20,197 nucleotides of DNA from a virus. Position numbers and translations under genes: made by a program. Positions 13,173 to 19,824 of the stretch are shown here, piece after piece. Every line of letters starts with the position of its first letter. Positions within the stretch are counted from its first letter, which is position 1. Location: the IMG/VR virus record IMGVR_UViG_3300045136_000127, positions 1 through 20,197 of that record; one strand, written 5' to 3'. The notes below the pieces were generated by a model. That model was not told the origin of the DNA. It was given only the letters and a program-made list of their open reading frames with translations, and did no database searches.

Positions 13173-16100
13173 ATGCGGACTATCGCAGCCGGAGACGCCA
13201 CGCTGCTCGCCAGCGGAGCCTATGACATCCAGGCTAGAGTGTGGATCAAGGACTCGGCCGGAACCTATCAGAACTACGAGAGTTGGGCCGTAGAGGCCAT
13301 CGTCAGCGACGATGTGGACCAGCCCACGGCTACCCTGTCGGCGACGCTGGCGCTGCGGGATGCGCCTACAGCGTCGCTCTCTCCGCTGATGGGTGCCACC
13401 AACCTGGATGTGGGGCGAGGGGTCAAGCTCGAGGTGGGCTACGCCAGCGTGGGCGGCAGCGTGCTCAACTGGCTCAACGTGTTCGAGGGGGCCATTGACC
13501 GCTACTCCTACCCCGACGACGCCACGCTGAAAATCGAGGGCCGAGACCTGGCCGGAGCGCTGATGGACGCTCGAATCGAGAATCCCAGCACCTACGGCAG
13601 CACAGTGGGCATTCCCATGGAGTCGGTGATGCAGTCCATCCTCACCGACTGGGGCGGTGGGGTAGCGCTCTACGCCCCGACGAGTCCTGCGTATCTCATC
13701 AACACCTACAAAATCGAAGATGCGAGGACCGTGTGGGAAGCGCTCCAGCAGCTCGCTGACCTGATCGGATGGTCGGTGCGCTATCGCTGGGACTCCGCGA
13801 CCGCTCAGTGGCGGCTAACCCTGTACGCCCCTCGCCGCTCGATCTCGACTCCCGACTATACGTTCGCCACCGACGTGTACCACGAGGGTGGCTCGCTGAT
13901 CGTAGACCGCGATAGCGTGCGTAACGCGATTCAGGTCGTCTATGGCAAGGGGTCTGGGCGCACCAGCACGACCAGCACGGACGCCGCCAGCATCAGCAAA
14001 TACGGGCGGAGATTCATGCGACTCGCCCAGGACGACAACAACAGCCCGATTGACACACTGACGGAAGCCCAGGCCCTGGCGAACGCCTGTCTTGCGGACC
14101 TCAGGGAGCCCAAGGCCGAGTTGCAGCAGTCGGTGGATTTGTTTCCCTGGGCCGAGCTGGGCGATTACTACCGCTTCTCTGCCGACGGAGTGCGGTTCTC
14201 GAGCAACCAGGATTTGGCGGTCGCCACGCTCGAGCATCGCATCCGCAGCGATCTCGACAGCTATGAGGCCCTCACGACGTTCCGTTTGCGGGGCACTCCC
14301 GTAGCAGCGTTCTACCGCTGGCACGAGAAAACCGACCCCGTAACTCCTCCGGCCAACGGAACCCTCCCCGACACCCCCACCGCGTTGACCGCTACGTTTA
14401 CCGGCAAAGACGCAATCCTCACCTGGAACGCCCCTGAGACGCCTCTCCGGCTCAGCTATCAGGTCACCGTGCTCAGCGGTGCCACCGTGCTCCGAACCGA
14501 GGTTGTCCCTGACACGCGCTACGTTTACACCTGGGAGAACAACCTCAAAGACGGCGGGCCACGGGCCAGTTTGAATTTCGAGGTGCGCTCGAGAAACGCT
14601 GTCGGCAACCTCGGTCCCGCTGCCACTACCAGCGCCACCAATGCCCCTCCCTCGGCTCCGGCCAGCGTGACCCTGACCGGACAGCCGCTCTACTTTCTCG
14701 CCAGCGTCCCGGAGCCGACGTTTGCCGACTACCTCCGCACAGAGTGGCAGGCCGACGACAACTCGGGATTCAGTAGCCCCACAGCGGCGGCGGCAGGCCC
14801 GGATTGGCAGGGGGTGCGCATCGGCCTCGAGGCGGGCTCAGGGCCGACCTATGTGCGTGCCCGGTTCGTCGACGCATTCAATCAGGTTTCAGGGTGGACC
14901 ACAGCCAACTCTAACGGCGTGCTGGTCGGCGGAAGCTACATCGCAGCGGGGGCGGTGGACGTCGCGAAATTCGCCAGCAACATCCGCCCCGTGGGCATCG
15001 GCTCGAGCCTGCCCGCCAACCCCTACACCGGCTATGTTGAGGGCGATCTGTTCATGCTGGTCTCGGGCGGGGCAGAGACCATGTATCGGCTGACCAATCC
15101 GGCGGGCACGGGCACATCCGGTTGGAGCCCGGCCATCAACACCAACGACCTGGCCAACAACGCCGTCACCGCCAGCAAAATCCTGGCCGGGGCGGTCACG
15201 GCGGGCAAGATCGCGGCGGGGGCGGTGAGCACTACCGAGCTGGCCGCCAAGGCCGCCACCATTGATAAATTAGCCATCGCCGACTGGAGCAACATCATCT
15301 CCAACACCCTGGCCGATGGCACCAGCGCCGCGGGGTGGACCGGGATCAATCTGGTCGTGGATGCGGGCTCGGGCTACAACTACGCGGCGGAGCAGCCCGA
15401 CCGCGATGCCTATTTTCGATTTGCGTACGCCGATGCCATCCCCTGCGAGGCCGGGAAATACTACTACGCCGGTTGTCGCTGCGTCAACGCGGGGGCCAGC
15501 AGCTACGGTTTCACGGTGGGGGTGATGTTTTACAACAACGCAGGCAACGTAATCACTTGGATAAGCGCAGCATCCGTCGGGGCGGCGACCAGCGTTTGGA
15601 CTGACATCGGCGGCATTGTCCAGGCCCCCCCCAACGCAGCCCGAATGGCATTCTGGACTCAGATTGCCAAAACCGCCGGGGTCGAAACCAGCAAAGCTTG
15701 GCGCTACTGCAACCCGGTGCTGCGCCGGGCCAGCAACGGCGAGCTGATCGTGGATGGGACCATCACCGCCAACAAAATCCAGGCCCTCGATCTCAGCGCC
15801 ATCCAGGGTACGTTCGGTGGGGGGGTCAACAAGAGCGCCATAGACAACCGGGGTTTGCGGGTCTATGACAGCTCGAGCACCCTCCGCACGGCGGTGGGGA
15901 ACATCGGCGGGCTGGCCTGGGGCTCGTTCACCATCCCGGAGGGCACATACGGGTTTTGGGGGGATACCGATTATTTGTATCTACGCAACTATCTACGGAA
16001 CGCGGGGGATGACTCGGACTTGATTATTGGCGCTTTCGCGACATCCAACCTGAACACCGGTTGGCATTACGTCTATAAAAAGTCCGGCACGGGCAACGCG

Positions 16101-16256
16101 GTAGCTGAGGTGTACATGGATGGGGCTTGGCGCAATTTTGCCACCGTCGGCACGAGCCTGCTTCTGGTGGGCGGATTCCAGACGTTGGTGCGACTGCGCG
16201 AGACCGCCGGAGCGTCAGTGACGCTCCGCTACAGGAGCTGCGGGGCGGTGAGCTAG
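13173..16256 (+). CDS. Tail hub / receptor-binding protein with FnIII and stalk modules
   Basis: Predicted central tail-tip protein contacting the host. Length 1027 aa. Residues 1-390 resemble siphovirus tail hubs: 'ARVWIKDSAGTYQNYESWAV' opening, 'VFEGAIDRYSYPDDATLKIE', 'ALQQLADLIGWSVRYRWDSA' and 'FRLRGTPVAAF'. Residues about 399-492 are a fibronectin type III-like domain (PDTPTALTATFTGKDAILTW ... FEVRSRNAVG); about 493-585 a second, less regular one. Residues 590-703 hold short Ala-Val-x-x-x-Lys-Ile pseudo-repeats (NNAVTASKILAGAVTAGKIA), typical of trimeric stalks. Residues 706-852 look like a carbohydrate-binding jelly roll. Residues 860-1027 add another ANKI stalk piece and a beta-rich tip. 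No obvious ribosome site, so it is likely coupled to the upstream gene. Confidence 0.82.
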   Translation: MRTIAAGDATLLASGAYDIQARVWIKDSAGTYQNYESWAVEAIVSDDVDQPTATLSATLALRDAPTASLSPLMGATNLDVGRGVKLEVGYASVGGSVLNWLNVFEGAIDRYSYPDDATLKIEGRDLAGALMDARIENPSTYGSTVGIPMESVMQSILTDWGGGVALYAPTSPAYLINTYKIEDARTVWEALQQLADLIGWSVRYRWDSATAQWRLTLYAPRRSISTPDYTFATDVYHEGGSLIVDRDSVRNAIQVVYGKGSGRTSTTSTDAASISKYGRRFMRLAQDDNNSPIDTLTEAQALANACLADLREPKAELQQSVDLFPWAELGDYYRFSADGVRFSSNQDLAVATLEHRIRSDLDSYEALTTFRLRGTPVAAFYRWHEKTDPVTPPANGTLPDTPTALTATFTGKDAILTWNAPETPLRLSYQVTVLSGATVLRTEVVPDTRYVYTWENNLKDGGPRASLNFEVRSRNAVGNLGPAATTSATNAPPSAPASVTLTGQPLYFLASVPEPTFADYLRTEWQADDNSGFSSPTAAAAGPDWQGVRIGLEAGSGPTYVRARFVDAFNQVSGWTTANSNGVLVGGSYIAAGAVDVAKFASNIRPVGIGSSLPANPYTGYVEGDLFMLVSGGAETMYRLTNPAGTGTSGWSPAINTNDLANNAVTASKILAGAVTAGKIAAGAVSTTELAAKAATIDKLAIADWSNIISNTLADGTSAAGWTGINLVVDAGSGYNYAAEQPDRDAYFRFAYADAIPCEAGKYYYAGCRCVNAGASSYGFTVGVMFYNNAGNVITWISAASVGAATSVWTDIGGIVQAPPNAARMAFWTQIAKTAGVETSKAWRYCNPVLRRASNGELIVDGTITANKIQALDLSAIQGTFGGGVNKSAIDNRGLRVYDSSSTLRTAVGNIGGLAWGSFTIPEGTYGFWGDTDYLYLRNYLRNAGDDSDLIIGAFATSNLNTGWHYVYKKSGTGNAVAEVYMDGAWRNFATVGTSLLLVGGFQTLVRLRETAGASVTLRYRSCGAVS
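16208..16228. repeat. 21-bp near-perfect palindrome at the end of the hub gene
   Basis: Arms CGGAGCGTCA and TGACGCTCCG meet around a single G (16218). As RNA it folds as an 8-bp stem with a CAGTG loop. No T-run follows, so it is not a standard terminator. It lies 28 nt before the hub stop. Confidence 0.6.
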
Positions 16257-16259
16257 AAA

Positions 16260-16490
16260 ATGAAACTTTTGATACTCACCTTCCTGTTGGTCGCAGCCTG
16301 CTCCGGCTCCCTCGCTCCGTTCCCAGTGTTCGTCACCGAGCGTCCCAACCCGCACATCATCAGCGGGTACGTCGCTGCCTACAGCCTGAGGAACGGCAAG
16401 TGCCACATCAGCCTGCTCGGCCAGGACGACCCCCAGGCCCGTGCCGACGCGATCCGCGAAGGCATCGAGTGGTGCGCCCAACAGCTCTGA
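16260..16490 (+). CDS. Small phage lipoprotein, 76 aa
   Basis: A predicted secreted, lipid-anchored protein. ATG 16260 follows GGTGAG (16247-16252). Residues 1-13 form a short signal peptide (Lys2, then LLILTFLL) and V-A-A-Cys14 is a lipobox, so Cys14 should be acylated and become the mature N-terminus. The 63-residue mature part has two more cysteines (in GKCH and WCAQ) that could form a disulfide, and a final helix (DDPQARADAIREGIEWCAQQ). No further membrane segment is seen. Sitting between tail tip and endolysin, it could be a superinfection-exclusion lipoprotein or an outer-membrane spanin; it is not Pro-rich as Rz1 is. A strong terminator follows 45 nt downstream. Confidence 0.7.
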   Translation: MKLLILTFLLVAACSGSLAPFPVFVTERPNPHIISGYVAAYSLRNGKCHISLLGQDDPQARADAIREGIEWCAQQL

Positions 16491-16535
16491 CGGCAGGGCC
16501 TTCCGCATCCAGTTCTGAAGCCTAAATGCCCCTAG

Positions 16536-16557
16536 CCGCCCTTCGGGGCGGTTTTTC
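16536..16557 (+). terminator. Intrinsic terminator between lipoprotein and endolysin genes
   Basis: CCGCCC (16536-16541), loop TTCG, GGGCGG (16546-16551), then TTTTT (16552-16556): a textbook hairpin with a stable UUCG tetraloop. It ends 19 nt before the endolysin ATG, leaving no room for a promoter between, so endolysin mRNA must come from read-through or antitermination. Confidence 0.9.
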
Positions 16558-16575
16558 TTGGTCCCCAGGAGGCAC

Positions 16576-17019
16576 ATGCCCGGATACGAATCCAGAAACC
16601 CCAACGACCTCGAGCCCGAGTTTCGCCGCCGTATTCTGGCGGTGCTGGCGGAGTACAACCGCCGCTTCCCCGACGGCCCACGCCCAGCGATCATCGCCAC
16701 CTATCGCGACGGCGTGCGCCAGGACTATTACCAGAGCATCGGAGCCAGCCGAGCCGGGGCAGGCTGGAGCATGCACAACTGGCGCAAAGCGGCTGACATC
16801 GGCTGGTTCGAGCGGGTCGTGGCGGGAGTCCCGCTGGGCTATTTGAGAAAACTGCCTGAGTTGCAAAATCGGCGCCTGGTGGGGATTGCCAAGTTTTTCG
16901 GCCTCGAGTGTGGAGCCGATTGGACTGATTTCCCCGACCCAGCCCACTTTCAGGCTCCCCAGAGCATCGAGGCGGCTCGGGCAGGGCTCCCGGTTCGCTG
17001 GCCGCCGTTTCCCAGTTAG
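16576..17019 (+). CDS. Endolysin, M15-type peptidoglycan peptidase
   Basis: Predicted zinc peptidase that cuts peptide stems of peptidoglycan (L-Ala-D-Glu peptidase or D-Ala-D-Ala carboxypeptidase type) for host lysis. Length 147 aa from ATG 16576, preceded by AGGAGG (16567-16572) with short spacing. M15 signatures: 'ATYRDGVRQDYYQS' (the family's 'GyRs...Q..ly', residues 41-54), the zinc motif SMHNWRKAAD with His67 and Asp74, and the final ligand His124 in DWTDFPDPAHFQ with Asp118/121 nearby. It has no signal peptide, so release needs a holin or similar, and none is evident next to it. It ends in a duplicated TCCCAGTTAG. Confidence 0.85.
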   Translation: MPGYESRNPNDLEPEFRRRILAVLAEYNRRFPDGPRPAIIATYRDGVRQDYYQSIGASRAGAGWSMHNWRKAADIGWFERVVAGVPLGYLRKLPELQNRRLVGIAKFFGLECGADWTDFPDPAHFQAPQSIEAARAGLPVRWPPFPS

Positions 17020-17029
17020 TCCCAGTTAG
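17010..17029 (+). repeat. 10-bp tandem duplication over the endolysin stop
   Basis: TCCCAGTTAG occurs twice in a row (17010-17019 and 17020-17029). The first copy contains the endolysin stop TAG; the second runs into the next gene's ribosome site (AGGAGG, 17028-17033). Confidence 0.9.
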
Positions 17030-17037
17030 GAGGATGT

Positions 17038-18798
17038 ATGACCCCAGAGCAAATTCAAGCGCAGATCAACACAGTTTCCCTCGACCTGGCGCAGGCCAAG
17101 GCCGACCTCGTGCTCGCTCAGAAAACTGCCCAGGACGCCCAGGCCCGCGTGGACACTTTGCAGGCAACCGTGAAAGCCCTCGAGGCCCGGCTGGCGCAGC
17201 TCCAAACCGCCCTACAGACCGCCACCGCTACGCAGACCGGAGCCATTCAACATCGGCGGCGGGCCGGGCAGTACACCTCCCTCACGCCCAACCCTCCTGC
17301 ATCGTGGAGCTTCACCACCAGCGGAGAGCGGCTCATCTCAGGGCTGGAGCCCGGCCCGTACACCCTCGAGTACAGCCCTGGAAATAGCGTGAGCCTCACG
17401 GTTGCCAGCGGACAGACCACGCGGGTGGACACCACCGTGACTCCCCCCCAGGTAGTCGGCCCAGCTGCACCAGCACCCGCACCAGCACCCGCACCGGCTC
17501 CCGCTCCCGCTCCAGCCCCTCAGCCCAGCGTGCAAACCGCGATGGTAGCCCTGCCACAACTTTCCGCCTCCGAGGACGTGCCGGGGCCGCTGCGGGGCGT
17601 GCATAGCGCCGACCATCTGGACGGCAGCCGCGACCCCTACCAGATTCCCAACTACGACTACTACACCGACTACGACCGCCCCAGCTGGGCGCAGTTTGAG
17701 CGGTGTACCGGGGTCTACGACTTCTCGCTGTTGGAGTCCAACATCCGCTCGGCGATGAGCCGAGGCCGTACCTATGCCTTCGGCCTCGACATCAACAACA
17801 CCGAGGACGCCACCAGCTTCCCGGCCTGTATCCAAAGCCGCATCCCGGCTAACAATTTCTGGGATAACCCCATCTATGCCGACACCATCAGCCGCTTCAT
17901 CCGGGCTCTAGGAAACTGGCTCACCTCTCGGCCTGACCTAGCTAAAGGCTTGGAGTGGGTAGACATGCGCACCTGGGGCTGGTACGGCGAGGGGCACGCT
18001 TACGGGGCTCCAGCTCCCTACCAGCCCTACCCCAGTGCGGCCACCCGGCAGCGCTGGGTGAACGACTACCTCGAGACCTTCCCCCCCTCAGTGCTGTTGT
18101 TGGCGATGACCGACGACCCGGTGACGGTCAACTACGCCCTGGCGCAAACCGCCAGGACCCCCCAACGGCTGGGCCTGCGGCGGGATAGCTTTTCCAATGG
18201 AGACGGTCCCGGGCCCTACGGCTTCAACTGGTTTGACTGGAACAACTACGACGACGCAGCCCGTCTGCGCTGGCGCTATGCCCCTTTCGTAGTGGAGAGC
18301 TTCGGCAACTTTCCCGGTGCCCAAGATTGGAGCAAAGCCGTGTCGCAGGTCACCACGCTGCGCCTGGCGACCCTCAAAGACCAAAACCACGGGCACGTCT
18401 ACGCCACCTGGGATTCCACCCAGCGGGCGCAGTGGCTCGAGGCCGTCCGGCGTTCGGGCTACCGCCTGACCGCCCTGGAGATGGGCTTCGCGAACAACCA
18501 GCTGAGCCTCAAATGGCAGAACAGCGGTGTGACCCCGCTCTACCGGGACTACCGGGTGGAGCTGGTGCTGCGAAGCAGCAACGGGCAGGAGTACGTGACC
18601 CGCTCCGGGGTCAACCTGCGCTCGCTGATGCCGGGGCAAACCCAGACCGTCACCGACACCCTTAGCGCCCCGGCAGGAAGCTACGAGCTGCGGCTACGGG
18701 CGGTGGACGCGGCGGGGGTCCGTAAACCCCTCAGGTTCGCCCTGCAAAACCGCCTCGCCGAGGGCAGCTACGCCCTCGGCACGGTCTCCCTTGCGTAG
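17038..18798 (+). CDS. Modular glycosidase-like (DUF4832-type) protein with coiled-coil and Ala-Pro linker
   Basis: Possibly a tail-associated or released enzyme acting on host glycans. Length 586 aa; ATG 17038 follows AGGAGG (17028-17033). Residues 1-68: regular coiled coil (Gln/Ala/Asp/Leu heptads). Residues 78-135: small beta domain resembling Cna-B/carboxypeptidase-regulatory repeats (ERLISGLEPGPYTLEY). Residues 142-161: alternating Ala-Pro linker. Residues about 180-480: likely (beta/alpha)8 barrel like DUF4832/DUF4874 proteins, with 'GPLRGVH', 'CTGVYDFSLLESNIRSAMSR', and 'WGWYGEGH' at 313-320 where Glu318 is the best catalytic candidate. Residues 485-586: beta sandwich opening 'LSLKWQNSGVTPLYRDYRVE', as in DUF4832 C-termini. 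No signal peptide. Catalysis is unproven; structural or binding roles are possible. Confidence 0.7.
   Translation: MTPEQIQAQINTVSLDLAQAKADLVLAQKTAQDAQARVDTLQATVKALEARLAQLQTALQTATATQTGAIQHRRRAGQYTSLTPNPPASWSFTTSGERLISGLEPGPYTLEYSPGNSVSLTVASGQTTRVDTTVTPPQVVGPAAPAPAPAPAPAPAPAPAPQPSVQTAMVALPQLSASEDVPGPLRGVHSADHLDGSRDPYQIPNYDYYTDYDRPSWAQFERCTGVYDFSLLESNIRSAMSRGRTYAFGLDINNTEDATSFPACIQSRIPANNFWDNPIYADTISRFIRALGNWLTSRPDLAKGLEWVDMRTWGWYGEGHAYGAPAPYQPYPSAATRQRWVNDYLETFPPSVLLLAMTDDPVTVNYALAQTARTPQRLGLRRDSFSNGDGPGPYGFNWFDWNNYDDAARLRWRYAPFVVESFGNFPGAQDWSKAVSQVTTLRLATLKDQNHGHVYATWDSTQRAQWLEAVRRSGYRLTALEMGFANNQLSLKWQNSGVTPLYRDYRVELVLRSSNGQEYVTRSGVNLRSLMPGQTQTVTDTLSAPAGSYELRLRAVDAAGVRKPLRFALQNRLAEGSYALGTVSLA
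17461..17520 (+). repeat. Ala-Pro codon repeat (linker)
   Basis: A 60-bp low-complexity run of GCN-CCN codons with 12-bp (GCACCAGCACCC) and 6-bp (GCTCCC) units, encoding an almost pure alternating Ala-Pro stretch (residues 142-161). Such linkers are stiff and extended, separating the N-terminal part from the barrel. Confidence 0.9.
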
Positions 18799-18880
18799 GA
18801 GGTGATGCTTTCGCATCTGATAATGTCGGCCCCCGACTCTAGCCCCTAGTTTCAATCCTCTACAAGAGATGAGGTATGGT
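18799..18880 (+). promoter_or_regulatory. Structured intergenic region with orphan ribosome site
   Basis: In about 80 bp there are hairpins GATGC-TTTC-GCATC (18804-18817), GTCGG-CCC-CCGAC (18825-18837), CTAG-CCC-CTAG (18839-18849 region) and CTCT-ACA-AGAG (18858-18868 region). A near-perfect anti-SD match, AGGAGGTG (18797-18804), abuts an ATG opening a 14-codon ORF (18805-18849). GATAAT (18819-18824) resembles a -10 box but has no well-placed -35. No long T-run is present. Confidence 0.45.
18849..18868 (-). repeat. Solitary CRISPR-repeat-like element
   Basis: Read on the - strand: CTCTTGTAGAGGATTGAAAC, i.e. a CTCT-TGT-AGAG stem then GATTGAAAC. The last 15 bases (GTAGAGGATTGAAAC) equal, from memory, the 3' end of a Thermus thermophilus CRISPR repeat whose crRNAs carry an ATTGAAAC handle. 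Only one copy is present, so it is not an array. No cas gene is in the window. Confidence 0.35.
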
Positions 18881-19270
18881 ATGCGCGAGTTCGACACGGA
18901 GTTTCACGAGATCATCGCCCCCCTGAACGACGGTTTCCAGGCCCCCGACATCGCCGCCATCGCGGAGAACGCGGCCAAATTCCTGGTGCGCTGCGTGCTC
19001 GACCAGATTCCCGGTGCGACCGGGCCGGAGAAGCACGACTGGGTGAAAGCGCAAATCAAGGCGGCCATCCAGGGTGGAGCGCACTCGCTCGCTGGGGCTG
19101 TCCTCCAGTGGGGCGGATTTGTGGACCTGGCCCTCAAAGCCGCTGACGGGCTGATTGATGCGGCAGTCGAGTGGGTGCTCGATCACACCCTCGACTCGCT
19201 CATCAAATGGGCCTACACCGACTCGGCGGTGCGGCAGGAGATTCCCAGCAGCCTGCCCGCCGTAGCCTAG
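18881..19270 (+). CDS. Hypothetical helical protein, 129 aa
   Basis: Not recognised. ATG 18881 is preferred because GAGGT (18871-18875) lies 5 nt upstream; an in-frame ATG at 18869 overlaps that site and would add four residues. The chain is mostly helix: an acidic N-terminus (MREFDTEFHEIIAPLNDGFQ), a first helical part with 'IAAIAENAAKFLVRCVLDQI', then long amphipathic helices (IKAAIQGGAHSLAGAVLQWG, LKAADGLIDAAVEWVL). The helices contain Asp/Lys at intervals, so they are not classic membrane spans, although a holin-like or membrane-associated role cannot be excluded given that no other holin is visible. It opens the last small-gene cluster after the structured gap. Confidence 0.7.
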   Translation: MREFDTEFHEIIAPLNDGFQAPDIAAIAENAAKFLVRCVLDQIPGATGPEKHDWVKAQIKAAIQGGAHSLAGAVLQWGGFVDLALKAADGLIDAAVEWVLDHTLDSLIKWAYTDSAVRQEIPSSLPAVA

Positions 19271-19280
19271 GAGGAGAATC

Positions 19281-19646
19281 ATGATTCGCGAAGCGCCGGC
19301 GGCACTGCTCTACGACACTACGGGCCTGATTGATTTAGGAGCCGTTGGAGCGGGGCAGGCCAAATACGAGACCACGTTTCGAGAGGGCCTGTACTGGGTG
19401 CGGCGGGTGGTGCTCATCGCTCGAGCCGACCAGCCCTGGCAGCCCTACGTGCAGCGTCAGACCCCAGGGCAGGAGCAACTGGGCTGGGGCACGCCATTGT
19501 TTGGCTCGACCATTACTACGGGGGTGGGGGTGTGGGCTGAGGTAGAAGCCACCATAACGCTGGGAGCACGCGCTCGATTTGGCATCTCCGTCCCCGGTGG
19601 CGTAGGAGCCACTACTGCACAGATGTACGTGCAGCTGTTCAACTGA
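19281..19646 (+). CDS. Hypothetical beta-rich protein, 121 aa
   Basis: Not recognised. ATG 19281 follows AGGAGGAG (19269-19276). The sequence alternates strands and Gly/Thr-rich turns: 'LLYDTTGLIDLGAVGAGQAK', 'EGLYWVRRVVLIARADQPWQ', 'TTGVGVWAEVEATITLGARA', ending 'TTAQMYVQLFN'. This looks like a small jelly-roll or beta-sandwich of the kind found in phage fibre or decoration proteins; no enzyme motif or signal peptide is seen. The start codon sits in the 12-bp palindrome GAATCATGATTC. Close spacing to both neighbours indicates the same transcript. Confidence 0.7.
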   Translation: MIREAPAALLYDTTGLIDLGAVGAGQAKYETTFREGLYWVRRVVLIARADQPWQPYVQRQTPGQEQLGWGTPLFGSTITTGVGVWAEVEATITLGARARFGISVPGGVGATTAQMYVQLFN

Positions 19647-19656
19647 TGGAGGACGT

Positions 19657-19824
19657 ATGGACGACAGCACTCCCGTAACCGTAAAAATCCAGACGACGGT
19701 CGAAAAGTTCGACGAAAACGGACTCCACCTCGAGACTATCACCCTCGAGGAGGAGCAAACTCTAACCCTGGGCCAGGTGCGCGCTCTGGGATATACGACG
19801 GAGGATGAACATGCCGCTAGTTAA
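19657..19824 (+). CDS. Small acidic hypothetical protein, 55 aa
   Basis: A short gene ending in TAA at 19822. ATG 19657 follows GGAGG (19648-19652) at 4 nt. The product starts MDDSTPVTVKIQTTVEKFDE and continues through 'LHLETITLEEEQTLTLGQVR' to an acidic end; the first two-thirds could be two or three beta strands, and about a quarter of residues are Asp/Glu. Third-position GC bias is weaker than in the larger genes but the ribosome site, tight spacing and 14-nt overlap with the next gene argue it is real. Function unknown; small acidic proteins here are often tail or fibre accessories. Confidence 0.6.
   Translation: MDDSTPVTVKIQTTVEKFDENGLHLETITLEEEQTLTLGQVRALGYTTEDEHAAS

Noticed and set aside
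17461-17520. Ala-Pro repeat as a mobile or phase-variable microsatellite
   Set aside because: Units are imperfect with several synonymous variants and encode a plausible protein linker, so slippage-based switching is unlikely.
18849-18884. A true CRISPR array
   Set aside because: Only one repeat-like unit is present, with no second copy at spacer distance and no cas genes; kept only as a solitary element.
19276-19287. 12-bp palindrome GAATCATGATTC over a start codon
   Set aside because: Short, overlaps a ribosome site and ATG, and needs no special explanation; could be an operator but nothing else supports it.
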